Source of the DNA: Protula sp. h YS-2021
Lineage: Eukaryota > Annelida > Polychaeta > Sabellida > Serpulidae
Direction of reading: 5' to 3'
Length of the DNA stretch: 64,000 nucleotides
Assembly (NCBI GenBank): GCA_949752745.1
Contig: OX457034.1
Coordinates: forward strand, 9,210,103-9,274,102
Part shown: piece by piece, positions 12,499 to 23,966 of the stretch
Numbering within the stretch: the stretch's first letter is position 1
Layout of the letters: the number at the start of each line of letters is the position of its first letter
Position numbers and translations under genes: made by a program
The notes under the pieces: model-generated
Told to the model about the DNA's origin: nothing
Seen by the model: the letters and a program-made list of their open reading frames with translations, nothing else
The model's database searches: none

Positions 12499-12813
12499 AG
12501 CTATCTACCTATCTTTCTCTATTATTATTAATGATATTTTACTAGACCAAGTAGCAATTAGAAAAGGAATAAATCCTACTTTACTTCTAGGAGCTAAAAT
12601 GCTTGAAAACAGCTCACGTGACATTGATTGGCAGGTCGAAGGCGGTGCATGGGAGAGCAAATGGTCCGGAGTCAATTGTTCTACTTCACAACCAACTTGG
12701 TGATGCGATATGAGATTTTTCCAGTGGGCGGAAAGCTTCCTGACACCACGCCACAAGAAAGCTCATTGGCGAAATTTAACCTCCCGTTTAATACAGTTTT
12801 AAAAAAGATATAG
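6191..12813 (+). CDS. P450-A: CYP2-clan cytochrome P450, six open exons, first exon not found
   Basis: Microsomal heme monooxygenase family. Exons: 6191-6409, 7074-7189, 9087-9335, 10698-10803, 11457-12043 and 12635-12813, all with AG/GT borders and compatible phases (2,1,1,2,1), about 485 residues. Exon 1 must be short, since P450s are about 500 residues. Visible in order: a hydrophobic N-terminal stretch, the hinge PPGPRGWPI, a C-helix region YKANRKF where the usual WxxxR Trp is Tyr, NIICGVLF, K-helix EVFR (ExxR), PEKFDPGHF, and the heme loop FGIGRRRCMG split by the last intron. The I-helix reads DSVFTT where CYP2 enzymes have AGTETT, so the acidic residue is missing. AATAAA follows the stop by six bases. 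There is no stop or frameshift in any exon. CYP2-clan membership is confident; substrate and subfamily cannot be read from the sequence. Confidence 0.88.
6412..6775. repeat. Intronic minisatellite starting at the exon 2 donor
   Basis: About nine or ten copies of a roughly 32-42-bp unit around aactccagcaacaaatccct, starting a few bases after the GT of the P450-A exon 2 donor. P450-B has one unit at the same place (24745-24795), so the array grew in A after the duplication. Confidence 0.85.
7190..9086. other. P450-A intron 3
   Basis: Intron with no further gene. It contains a local repeat of about 65 bp (near 7780-7840 and 7845-7900, around cacggtactag). It provides the empty site for the TIR element inserted in P450-B (near 7383-7397). 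Confidence 0.6.
9765..10036. repeat. Fold-back inverted repeat in P450-A intron 4
   Basis: The left arm (about 9765-9848) contains ggcggccattttgg and ctctttgcaagaccaaat. The right arm (about 9951-10036) contains their reverse complements in reverse order, atttggtcttgcaaagag and ccaaaatggccgcc. Spacer is about 100 bp. It could be a small DNA-transposon derivative; no coding capacity. Confidence 0.65.
10040..10420. repeat. catgggaa-rich low-complexity block
   Basis: Many forward and inverted copies of catggga, gggttttac and aaaccca-type words, without a fixed period, directly after the fold-back repeat. ORFs across it are by-products of the word repetition. Confidence 0.5.
10835..11215. repeat. 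16-bp minisatellite in P450-A intron 5
   Basis: About 20 copies of a 16-bp unit, ctactgttataactac. The same array is found at the same intron position in P450-B (30085-30395), so it predates the duplication. Confidence 0.9.
12044..12175 (+). repeat. 45-bp tandem repeat that copies the exon 6 splice donor
   Basis: The first unit is the real donor (tattg|gtaagtaccgag at 12044). Copies follow at about 45-46 bp, giving further donor-like sites at 12089 and 12135 (tattg|gtgagtaccg) and a degenerate one near 12160. Use of a downstream copy would insert an in-frame stop before the heme Cys. Confidence 0.75.
12395..12510. repeat. (CT)n microsatellite, last intron of P450-A
   Basis: Runs of ct interrupted by short variants, then tatc repeats. 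Similar tracts occupy the last intron of P450-A' and P450-C. Confidence 0.9.
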
Positions 12814-12818
12814 ACAGT

Positions 12819-12824
12819 AATAAA
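12819..12824 (+). terminator. Polyadenylation signal of P450-A
   Basis: AATAAA six bases after the stop codon at 12811-12813. If used, the 3' UTR would be very short. Confidence 0.5.
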
Positions 12825-13299
12825 ATGCTTTGAGTTGCACAGTACTTTTTCTGTAGATTATAGTCAAAGGTTGTTGCTGTTCGAGCGTATTGGTCGATCG
12901 AACCTATCAGCCGACGGCTGTCTTAGTGGCCCGTTAGTAAATCTTCCGCTCAGCCAAGTCCAGTGGGTGATGGGCTAGATACAATGTGTGTTAAACAGAG
13001 TCTGGAATTTATGTCCAAAATAGACAAAAGAGACGGGATTCGTATAATTTTATGAATGTTTATTAATTTAAAATATCTAGCTGTTCAATATTCAACAAGT
13101 AGTAAAAGGAGTCGAAGAAGTCGAATACCAGCTTTATTATTTGCTTGATCTCACCTGCACACAATGTCCTTAGACATTATTGTTATGGTTTAACATTTTC
13201 CAATGTAACATATCCATGTAACACATCCTTGTAGCACACCTATTATTACGTTAGTGGTGGGGGAGGGATTCCATAAAATCTCAGAGAAGAAGTGTCAAC

Positions 13300-14040
13300 T
13301 TCATGGAAATGTAAATATACTGCCTGGAAATCAATGAACTCGGGAGTACCGCCTCGATACCAGTGACCCCAGGATTAAAGCCTGGATACCAGTACTGCCT
13401 GGACACCAGTACACCCGGGAATACTGCATAGACACCAATGAATGTAGGAGTACTCCCTGGATACCAGTGAACCCGGGAGTACTGCCTGGATACCAATGAA
13501 ACCAGGAGTACTGCTTGGATACTCATGGAACCGGGAATACTGCATATATATACAATAAACTTTGGAGTACTGCCTGGATATCAATGGATCCGGCAGTACT
13601 GTATGGATACCAATGAATTTAGAAGTACTTCTGGGATACCAATAAATTCGGAAGTACTGCCTGGATACAAAAGAAACCGGAGTACTGCCTAAATACCAAT
13701 GAATCCGGAAGTACAACCTAGATAGAAATGAACACGGGAGTTCTGCCTGAATGCCAATGACTTAGATGTGCTGGCTGGATACCAAACAACCCGACAGTGC
13801 TGCTTGGATACAAGTGGACCCATATTACTGCCTGGACACCAATGAATTTAAGAGCACTGCCTGAATACTAATAAACCCAGGAGTACTCCTCGAATACCAA
13901 TAAACCCAGGATTACTGCCCGGCTGCCAGTGAACCCAGGAATACTCCCTGGATACCAATGAACCCAGGAGTACTGCCTGGACACTAATGAATTCAGAACT
14001 ACTCCTTGGATACTAGTGAATCGGGTAATACTAATGAAGC
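13300..14040. repeat. 29-bp minisatellite downstream of P450-A
   Basis: About 25 degenerate copies of a 29-bp unit beginning tactgcctggataccaatga. The homologous array downstream of P450-B is at 32275-32875, and one degenerate unit remains near 42480-42515 after P450-C. Confidence 0.9.
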
Positions 14041-14110
14041 CGGGCTGGTGCCTACAAACAGTGGTTGGTGCTATAAACAATGGCTGGTGCCTAAAAAGAG
14101 ACTGGTACCC
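14040..14110. repeat. About 21-bp ggctggtgcctaaaa repeat, unit 1
   Basis: Three to four copies of a roughly 21-bp unit; the array in unit 2 is longer (33385-33575). Confidence 0.6.
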
Positions 14111-14667
14111 TGATTAAAAGCCATAGGGTTTACAATCGTTTGATAAATTAAAACAAAAAAAAATAAAAAATCAATAAAAATTAAAAATTTCTGTTAACAC
14201 CTTCGTTTTTCACACTTCTTTACAGATAAGCTCTTACGAACTGCAAAAATAACGGTATGATTTTTAACGTTTTGTGACATCACATATTATTATTTCATAG
14301 TAAAGGAGTTTTTAGTTCATATGGCTTATTTCGACTTATCATGAAATATTATTGACCACTAAGAAAATGTTCAAGTTTAACATGTCAATAGTGAACATGT
14401 AAATGGTAACATTTTCGTAACTGATCAATATTATCTGTATGCTAAGTCGAAATAATTCTAGAAAAGACTTAAATAATGCTTTTTAATAGAAAAAAGCAAC
14501 AATAACTTTTGTCTTTCGAACAACATTTTGATGAACTATCGTATCAAACAGTTGGATTGCAGTATTCAATAACTGTTTAACCCAGAAACTATGATTTCCA
14601 CCTGCAACCTCTATGAGCTAACTCTTCAGTACAAATTACCTCTCTATTTGACACTACTGATGGACAG

Positions 14668-16412
14668 GTTTATTTACCTCCCCATTCAACGACAGCCAAA
14701 AAGCCAACAGAAAATTCTGTACTCAAAGTTTAATAGTTTCTGGCTTGTCAAAGGAAGGGTTGGAGCAAAGACTGGCCGTCGAGTGGCAGGAATTGGCCAA
14801 AGCATTCGATGAATGCTCGGAACGAGGAATAGACCAAGAGACTCATTTCAAATGGGCGGCTACTAACATCATCTGTGGTGTGCTGTTTGACAAGTCACTC
14901 CCTCATGGAGATAAAGGTATCTAAATTATTTCCACATTTTATGCAACATTTGCCCGTTTTCTATATTTTCATTACAAAAATGTACTAAATTGTTCTTATA
15001 ACTTAAAAATTAATATTGTTAAAAAGATCTTTTAAAAAATAAACGAAGGCGAGATTAAAGACGAGTGTGCAGCAGTGCGCCTTTTCGTTTCGAACCTAAA
15101 AGTGTGAAAGTATCCACAAGCCAAAAGTTGGATTGCGGGATGTTGAAAGGACTTCTTTATATGATATCGGCACAGCTTTATGTCAAAACCTGCTTCTGTG
15201 ACATGACTTTCCCCATATATACCCAAAGACGTAATGCCAACATGTATCTGCCAATGACCAATGCAGTGTTTGCATTGCAGGACTCGGTCATGTCCGGACA
15301 AGCTGCTATTTTCCTTATTGACTGGCTGATTAAAATTACCCAATCAAATCAATGCTAAGATTGACTTTAAAAACATTTTTTATAACAATATAGTGCAAGC
15401 GACGCGCCTTTTCTTCTAAAATTTAAACTGCTCTGGTAAAAGGACACAAGCCTAGATTTCGTTTGCCCCTGATATTGGGGATCACTCATGATGTATATAA
15501 GGTATGCAATATTGTGTAAATATTGCACATATTGTCCAATCCCATCCCCCCCCCCCAAATCCACAGTACTGTACGTAACGCAAGCTTTCTATCTCACAGT
15601 CCCACTGCCAATCATTTGATCCGTTACTGCTCTGTTGCAGGACGCGTGCCAAAGACTGCAATGAGCAAATCACGAAACTGGAGGAGATTGTACGAGAGCA
15701 TGAGAGCATGAGAGTACGTATGACGAGACTAACATACGGGATTTCTTGGATGCAGGTCTCAAACAGGGCATACTCCGATCACAGGGCTCACGGTTCTTGG
15801 CACAACTCTGTATTACGTTCATGCCTGATGCGGTCTTCACAGTAATGTCAATGATGATGTTTATTATCTTGTATCTCTCATATTCCCCGCACTATCAGCA
15901 ACGCATGTGTGAAGAGGTCAATCACGTGACGGAACAGGGTACCAGTGGGATCACTCTTAATCTGAGAGAGAAAATGCCATTTGTTCAAGCTTTTATCAAT
16001 GTTTCGAATTGTCACTCCATTTACGACGAGCGTTCCTAACATACCGCTTCAGACAACAGCATTACGCGGCTACACGATACCAAAGCACTTCAATATTATG
16101 ATTAATATACAAGGTGCCCATTACGATCCTGACACGCATCCAGAACCGCAGAAATTTGATAAGGGTCGCTTCTTACAAAAGAATGGTAAACTCAAAAGAG
16201 TGGACCAGTTCTTTCCGTTTTGGTATTGGTGAGTACCGACAATATATCAAGCTTCGTTGCTTGTTCTGTGTTATTAAGCTATTTTATAATAACATTCTGT
16301 ACACCTAGCCTTGCCTGATCTATTTGTTTATTTTGACGTATCTCAGTCGCATACCTTTTTCCCTTTATGACAAACTCGTATCTTAGTATGTGTTTTTCAA
16401 TATCTCTCTTTC

Positions 16413-16492
<80 letters not shown>

Positions 16493-16963
16493 TTCTTTCT
16501 TTCTTTCTTTCTTTCTTTATGTATGTGTCTCTCTCTTTCTTTTGTTCTCTCCCCTTCTCCCTTTCTCTCTCCCTGCAAAACTACATCTAAACTACTGAAC
16601 CAAGGAATAAGTAGTACAGTACTCTTAGCAACTAAATGTTTCATAAGATAGCTCACGGGACATTGATTTACAGGTAGAAGGCGGTGCATCGGTGAGCAAA
16701 TTGTTCGGAGTGAATTGTTCTACCTCACAGCCAACATGGTGATGCGTTATGAAGTTTGTGCAGTGGATGGAAAACTCCCCAACACTACTCCGCTGGAAAG
16801 CTCATTTGCCAAATCCCAACTACCATTTAATGCAGTTTTTAAAACTATATGCAGACTGTATAAATATTGCATACAGAGTGCATACATATTGCACACAGAG
16901 TGCGTACATAACATGCAAATGAGGAGCAGATTGGTTTTGAATTCTTGCTTTGTTAGAGCTTAA
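14668..16963 (+). pseudogene. P450-A' : broken CYP2-clan P450 (exons 4-7 only)
   Basis: Paralogue of P450-C. Exon 4 (14668-14916) is still open, but YKANR has become QKANR. Exon 5 (about 15251-15354) has lost its acceptor and first codons through a roughly 170-bp deletion, and its donor GT is now CT. Exon 6 (15641-16228) has an early frameshift around a duplicated gagcatgaga, a 5-bp deletion that removes the ExxR Glu and shifts frame, and an extra T just before the heme loop. Exon 7 (from 16674) keeps RRRCIGEQ but its stop codon is gone, so the frame runs on to about 16963. Exons 2 and 3 are absent: sequence passes from the 3' repeats of P450-A straight to the intron before exon 4. It cannot encode a working enzyme. 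Confidence 0.88.
16417..16560. repeat. (TC)n / (TTTC)n microsatellite
   Basis: About 70 bp of pure tc, then tttc repeats, in the last intron of P450-A'. Confidence 0.95.
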
Positions 16964-18777
16964 CAACGATCAATAATAGACAATGAGGGATGGAGCATCA
17001 AATACCTTTCTAGAACATTAAAGAGATGACAAAAATACTGTGTGTTAGGTATATCTGCTGTCAGGATATCAACGTATACACTTTTGGTGACTGTATTCAA
17101 TAATAATAATACATTACCTAAAAATAACAAATATAACACATAACTATAATTTTGTGTGGAGAGTACTGGTATCCTATTAATATGTTATATTTGATCTGTG
17201 CATGTAATGTCAAACTATTAGAAAAATTCTATAAAAAATATAACAACCAATCCCGGTGAGCCTTGTTGTAAACAATGGATCCTGACGTGATTTGAAATGC
17301 GTAAGTGTCAAATGCACCAAACGGACGTCTCTTGCCCATTCGCACTCCAAAATGAAACGGCTCAATTATTATATCATTTTGTGTTTGTTTTTATTGTTAC
17401 CTTATTCATTTTATGTCCTTCTTGATGCTATGTATAATAATGTAATAAATAATGACAGTAATCCGACTATTTGTCGGAATTAGATATTTTTTTTATTTTG
17501 TCTCGTTAATTATTGACCTCTTGGGTAATAGTTAAAAATAAAAGACTCAAACGGGCATGATCCAAAGTAGATAAAATGTAAGCAAAATATTTATGATTTA
17601 CGTAAAGACCAAGAAAAAGAACATAAAGGATCATTGTTAGAATTGCAGTAATCCGAACAAACAGTGCTCTTCAAAATTTAAGGTATCTGGATCAAAATCG
17701 ACACGTACAGTGGCTATGGCTCAAGTATCTCAAATATGTTACAACTAAAACACGTACATTAAGGTGTTGAATTTTGTATCACTTATAAAAAGCTGCTATA
17801 TACTCGCAGTGTGTTTGGGATATATATATATATCCAGTTGCAGCTGTTGATAAATGGTTTATTTGATACTAAGAACATATAGACATATTAAATAGACATC
17901 TCATCTCATCTCATCATTAAAGAATTTAACGTTTAACGGATTCACGGCTGACCGAATGTATGATTTACTAGTTCGTTTTAAAATACTTGCAAATAGAAGT
18001 AGTGCAGCATATCTGCTCAGAATATAATACATGTTTTCATTTCGACCTGCAAACAATTAAGATATTGGCTCCACTATTTAAGAGCATCAGTAAATAGTTA
18101 CTATTATAATGGCAGTTAATTAAGCCTGTAGCGTTACTTAATTGTAGGCGACACTGTGGCTTAACCAGCGTGCGTGATGCTTGAAACCAGTTATTCATTT
18201 GGTTCCACTATTTAGACCACAATATGTGTGCTGTGCTTGAAACAACATGCATATTTAACACTTGATAAGCCTTTGGCTTGCCAGAGTTATATGAATTTGT
18301 GCGAGCAGCCGTTCGTCCTTTTTTTTCTTCTTGACACTTTTTCCGATTTTTCGTGTCTTCTTCTTCTCTGACACTATGGGCCCTAGGACCATGAAACTTG
18401 GGACTTACGAAGAGCTTGATCTGAACGTGTGTTTATTTTCGTCTTCGATTTCGTTTTCTTTGTTAAAACGCCATGTGAAAAGAGTGTATTTTTGAAAGTA
18501 AATGCAGTGCATTTAACGTACATCAAAGAACACAGTTGCTGAGCTTTGTTCGAGCTCTCACTGCGTGAAAAGATCAAACGGCTTATGTCTGCTCAGTCAA
18601 TAAGACCTTAAGCCAACAAAAACCAAACACTACTCGGCTTATAAGACGTATTCAAACTGTGTTGTTTGCAAGAAATAACCCATTAAGGAAGTATTTTTGC
18701 GTTTTAATTTTTGTCAAGTGTTTAACATTTCGCTAACAAAATAAGGTTCTAGATTTTATCCATTATACTAGGCTTTG
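16964..18777. other. Intergenic DNA between the two duplication units
   Basis: Up to about 17895 it matches the sequence downstream of P450-C (about 42385-44275, minus insertions). The remainder (17896-18777) has no partner in the window. No gene is supported. Confidence 0.5.
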
Positions 18778-18954
18778 CCAGTGAATAGAAACCAATACAT
18801 AAACTGTAAGAATTCGGTGGTTGTAACATTCTTGACATGAGAGGCCAGTGTTGTCTATTCTTATTATTTAAAACATCTATCTCTAAATGAACTATAGTAT
18901 TACTGTGTTGACGTTTCATAGTGCAAAGAATATTATCAAGAAAGTTAATTCATT

Positions 18955-19165
18955 AAAAACAATTGCCATAAATCCCAAGGCATTGCCTATCAAATCAATT
19001 ATCATTAATCCCAAAGCCACGCCCATAGAATTAATTTTCATAAATCCCAGGGCCACGCCCATACAATTAATTTTCATAAATCCTAAGGCCACGCCCATCA
19101 AATTAACTATCATAAATTCAAGGCTAGGCCCATAAAATTGATTATCAGAAATACAAAGGCTACGC
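18955..19165. repeat. 36-bp minisatellite, unit 2 copy
   Basis: About six copies of the 36-bp unit also seen at 135-240. Confidence 0.75.
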
Positions 19166-19319
19166 TCATCCCATCGCATTACAAGTAAGGGCTGGCTTAA
19201 AACTGTATTCTGATTTTAGTTTAGATTTAATGATTACTTTATATTCATAGCTTTAGCAATTATTAGTTTCGTGTTCATTTCAATGCACTGATGAACAGCG
19301 TATTGCTAACTTCAGATTT

Positions 19320-19500
19320 CTTGTGGAGCATAAATATGCGACAGTCGGTAACTGCGAATCTATTAACCCTGTACACAATAAACCAGTCACTTGGTTTGTA
19401 GCCTGGACCTCGTGGCTGGCCAATCGTGGGATCTTTCAGTCTTCTAGTCTAGCCTTTTGACGAACTGGTGATGTCACTACAGGAGCAGTAAATTGATTGG
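19320..19500 (+). pseudogene. Relic of a P450 exon 2
   Basis: The words gagcataaatatgcgaca, cctggacctcgtggctggcc and aatcgtgggatc match P450 exon 2 in order, including the hinge region (PGPRGWPIVG). Frameshifts and stops break it and the donor is gone. It lies in an 850-bp segment (19180-20040) missing from unit 1 and has no other exons nearby. It is a remnant of a further gene copy or a displaced exon. Confidence 0.75.
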
Positions 19501-22500
19501 GCAGAGAAAATTATCTTAAAAGTATGGTATTTGTAAAACTAGCATGGCTAGATTTGTTCATGTTAAGTAAAAAGTTATGTTTAGGCAGTGTAGCATGGAT
19601 AATTTTTGAAGCCTAATACATTGGACTCGTTTGCTAAAAATAGTCGCAGCAGTATGCAAAATTGTGTGTCTATAACATACAGATTGTTAATCAGTTGAGA
19701 CATATAGATATTATTGTAAACGAACATTACTTTCATTGTGTTTGGACATCAAAGTTGAATCTATTGTCAACCCACAACATCTTACCCAGAATGACCAAAT
19801 CTTCCAGATGGAACCACCTCTGAAATAGGGCACATTTTTTCCGGTAACAAGAGTGGTCCGATTTCAGAGGTTCCGCTGTAATATCATATTTATGACTAAT
19901 TGTTTCTTCAGAGCAGATAAGTATGACAAAAGGCCTTCCGGAAAGTTTATATATTTTTCAGGTTCTGCTCAATGAAAAGTAATAAAAGGTAAAACACAAA
20001 AAGTCTACAAAAATGCCCAATGTTTCCAGTGTCACCTTCTGCAAAGTGAAACAGACATTCATCATAGAAATGCAGATTCTATTCGCAGGGCAAATTTTAA
20101 ATTCAGGGGTTTGTTCTGAAGAGGTCCCGGTGGTCGAAATATTTCATGTGATGTTTTTTCTGTTAATTTAAGGCGGTCAGAATGCGCGTTTCTGCGGGGA
20201 GTCCATCTTTTCATCCGTGGTTTTCTCCACATGTAGCCTCTCTTTGAGTGTTGTTTCCGACGGTGCTGCGACGTCATTAGACTTATTCAAGGTATTTGGA
20301 TCGTATTTTTGTGAAAGGATCTAAGCTTACATTATTAATCGATGACATGAATTATGAGAAGAGCTATGTGGCAAGTTAAACAAAAATTATTTCAGAAACA
20401 ACAGACTTTTTGGACAGCAGAGAGATTCCCAACAATTTTATTTTTTAAGTTAAGCGGTAGAATCAGTCTAGATATCCTGGATTATTATCCTATCCCTATT
20501 GCTTAAGGCCACAGTCTGCCGAGGAGGGAGAAGATGAATAATAATAATTATTATTATTTTTTATCATTATCAAGAATTTGTCCACTTCACTTCAAAGTAA
20601 ATACAATTAATTTGTTTATTTTGTCATGTAAAGATTATTTATATCATACTTTATCTAATTATTCATTCATCGATAAATTTTGGTGTTATTTTCTCCATTG
20701 CTTTAAATGTTTTGAACTGTCTTTTTATGTGATCACAGTATTTGATCATAATTTTTGCATTTAATATTTTATTTATTGAACTCTTATGGTTTTTGGCAAA
20801 TTTATTTGCAAATAAAATCAATCATACAGTGCCTTACAGCTAATTATACGACAGCGTCTTGTTGTTATTCCTTGCTTCACAGAATTTTTATAACAACTAT
20901 TTTTTTGCAGTCCGTTTCTGTACCTTCGTTTCTCCGTCTGTTTTCACCCACATAAACATACATTCATCTGCCAGAATTCTTATAGGGCAGGCGGTTGAAC
21001 TTTGGACAAAGTTTGGTGTAGGTGGGGCTGTACCCGATTCTGCTGTTGAGAACGGGCCGGGTGGGGGAAGGGGTCGGTGCGTGGCTTTACACCACTCTGC
21101 GGTTGAATGCGTTCGTGCGGGGCGGGTCGGATCGGGGCTTGTACGACTCCGTGATTGGTTGGTTTGTCTTATCAATGCGTCTATTATTCATAAGGAGCCA
21201 AGCCAGACAGACCTATAACTATCTTCCGCAATTTTTGGTTTGGGCGCTTTGAGATAACAGGAATTTATATGACAAATGCCAATTCTCTATATAAAACTGA
21301 TAAAAACATACAGCCAAATAAATATAAGTTACATCAATTAAAATATTTAAAACCTTTCCTATTTTGAAGTGTCCTACATTCGTTCTAAACCATGACCTAG
21401 ATTTCTCTATTCAATTATTTGGAAGTATGTGGTAAGCACACACATTATGCCTTTACAAAGTCGTATGTTTCACCAACTCGCCAAGATAAATAAATATTTC
21501 GTCTATCTACCATATTCGTGTCGTTTTTACATCAATAAGGAGAGCTTTCTTAAGACTGACGCGAGGTCATCTAATATTAGATATCATGGCTGCATAAAGG
21601 CACCCTCTACACTCTTTGGCTAATGTTCCTCACAGCAGTCTGAAATCTGCCGTTCTTATTCAACAGCTGACCTTCATTACTGTACAACAACAGAGCGAAT
21701 TTATTTAATAATTTTTAAAATGTAGCTCTTGTGTTTCAGCGAGAATTCTATGCCGATGTATTAAAAAAGGTCTGATATACAAAAGACCGAGTGGTGGTAG
21801 ATGTGATCTGTTGGACAACACCACTGCTGCTTGGTAGCAATATTAATAGCCCATACTTTGCCTGGGAGGACACTGTTTCTGAGAGCGCGAAGAAAGGAAT
21901 AAAACTGCGTGTTTACGATGGAAATTTTGCAGAAAAGTGCAATTTATGGATACTTAAAACCCATCGCCAGGTCAGTATTACATCAAGTGGTATTTTTTAC
22001 CCACATAGTGGCAATGTTTTGCAAAAAGTGTAACCACGTTAAGAAATTCATTACATATTTTAAGTTCACCTGAAATGATTAGCCATTCTTTCAACTACTT
22101 TTTATGGCTTTTTTGTTTAATATACACCACTTTATTTATTCTTAGAGCAACGCCCTCTCCTCCTCCCTCTCTCTACGGGAAAAGGCTTAAATGTGTTTTC
22201 AATGACAAACCATTTGCGTAGTTTGTAGCATTTCTATTGACTGGTCAATATCTAATGTGTCGGTGACCGGACGTTGAATTTCCAGTGAAAGTCGACCACC
22301 TAAACATGTGGCATTAAGTTCTTCAACTAATAGCAACTGCAAAAAGTAGCGACGGGAATCCACAGCGCAAATAACTTTTGAACACTGGCCCCTTCCCTCC
22401 GACACCCCCCATACCCTCGTAAGCAAAAAGACTTCATCCATAACGCGAATCCGCAAAACTTTTTGACACTGACTCCTTTCATAGGACCCCACCCAAACCA

Positions 22501-23236
22501 AAATAAAAACAAACAGAAACAAAAAAGCATCCACAACTCAAACACGCATAACTTTTGGCTACCAGTCCTTCCTTCGATCCCCCGCCACTCCACCCCACCA
22601 CAAAAAAACACGGCATAGACAACGTATATGCAAAATTTTTGGGACTTATGATCGTGTGCGCACAGATTCATAACGCCATCACGGAATTTAAAATTAGTGC
22701 GCACAGCCTTTCAACAATCCCAACAATATATATTGTAATTTTACATTTCGTGACAGATTCGTCACCTATGGGTTACCATAAGAGCAGTATAACCAGCTCA
22801 GTTTCCAGTCAACCCCTCTTTAAATATATTAGAACTCCCACAAAAGCAGTAAAAACCATACGCCTTGCAATATGTTAAATAAATTAAATTGAACAATTGC
22901 ATCATGTTGTCTGATTTAATGATGTATTATGTTCACAGTTTCTTGTGATGCAGACTCATCTTTAAATGCTTTCGTATGTGAGAACTTCTAATTTTGCCTT
23001 GCCGTCTGTCCCATATCTAGGGCAAGTAGACTTTTTATCCACCTGCTGCCTTTCCATTTTTTCTGCTATATTCGCTGACATTGCCATGATGTTTACATTT
23101 TGTTTACATGGCACTTACATGTTTTTACATGTGATTTCAAAGCTCTGTAAATCAATTATTAGCTTGGCCATTTAACTAAGCCTTATTACTTATTTTATTT
23201 ACCTATTTATTATATACATTTTTTATTTATCTTACA
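19501..23236. other. Non-coding upstream flank of P450-B
   Basis: From about 20040 this is the unit 2 version of the flank upstream of P450-A. No coding sequence is supported. The block 20990-21180 is GC-rich. The segment 21780-21840 belongs to a dispersed repeat also seen at 3470-3530 and 59166-59225. Confidence 0.5.
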
Positions 23237-23966
23237 AACCCAGAAAACATTCCTAAGTTGCCGAAACGTCCTTCAAACGTCGATCAAACCGCAGCATTAA
23301 ATCTGGTTGTAATTTTGTTGTGATTGGTCGTGCTCATAAATCAATGCCTCATTAAAGCCTCTGATACAGCGTTGAATAGATGCTCTAAGAGCAAACGTTG
23401 CTTAGGAGTTGCTTTTGGTTACACCTAAAATCCCACATCTTCCGGCGTCTAATCTACGTCTTTAGCATAATGGTGAATAGACGTTCTGTAAATCTGTATT
23501 TTATTAACGTTGAAATATCAAAGTGGTGTGGATGTGACAGGTGGCCTCACAAATTGACCGAAATGAGGACGTAAGATACCGGAAATTACCGGAGCGCGCA
23601 AGTGTTTTCTGTACAGTTTTGAATTAACATTGATGAAAATCGACTTCATGTATATACTACATCACTGGAGGAACCACGGATAGAGAGGCTGGGATGTGGG
23701 TGTGAGTTACTTTGGCGAAGGGGTGGCCACGCCATCTTATGATTTTCAAAACCCAGATGGTGGTTCTAAATCAATATTTTTCGACTTCTGTATAGCATCG
23801 AGACACGGACTTTGTTTCGACTTCCTTTGTCAACATATTAGCAATGTTAATTGGACGTCGGATAATCGACATCTATCCACACATCTGAAGGTAGACTTTG
23901 TTTCGCTCCCATAATCAACTAAAATCCAACGTCGGGTGCGACGTCTATATTTGGCTGAGGACTAGG
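23237..23966. mobile_element. MITE-like element rich in acgtcg motifs, unit 2 copy
   Basis: Same element and position as 4932-5624; terminal sequences are more degraded here (cccagaaaacat at the left, gaggactagg at the right). Confidence 0.4.

Larger units (their letters stand above)
1..17895. repeat. Segmental duplication, unit 1 (P450-A plus P450-A')
   Basis: The first bases of the window are almost the same as those from 18778, and collinear similarity continues through the upstream flank, P450-A against P450-B, the 29-bp minisatellite, and P450-A' against P450-C. Similarity stops near 17895 in this unit and near 44275 in the other. Unit 1 is shorter because it lacks the segment matching about 33620-37730, which includes exons 2 and 3 of the second gene, and several insertions found in unit 2. 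It carries its own extra block at about 800-2530. The boundaries were judged by eye and are approximate. Confidence 0.8.

Noticed and set aside
13300..14080. CRISPR-like regular repeats
   Set aside because: Units follow each other without unique spacers and the DNA is animal; this is a minisatellite.
16279..16689. Arg/Glu-repeat and Ser/Leu-repeat frames
   Set aside because: Translations of the (TC)n microsatellite.
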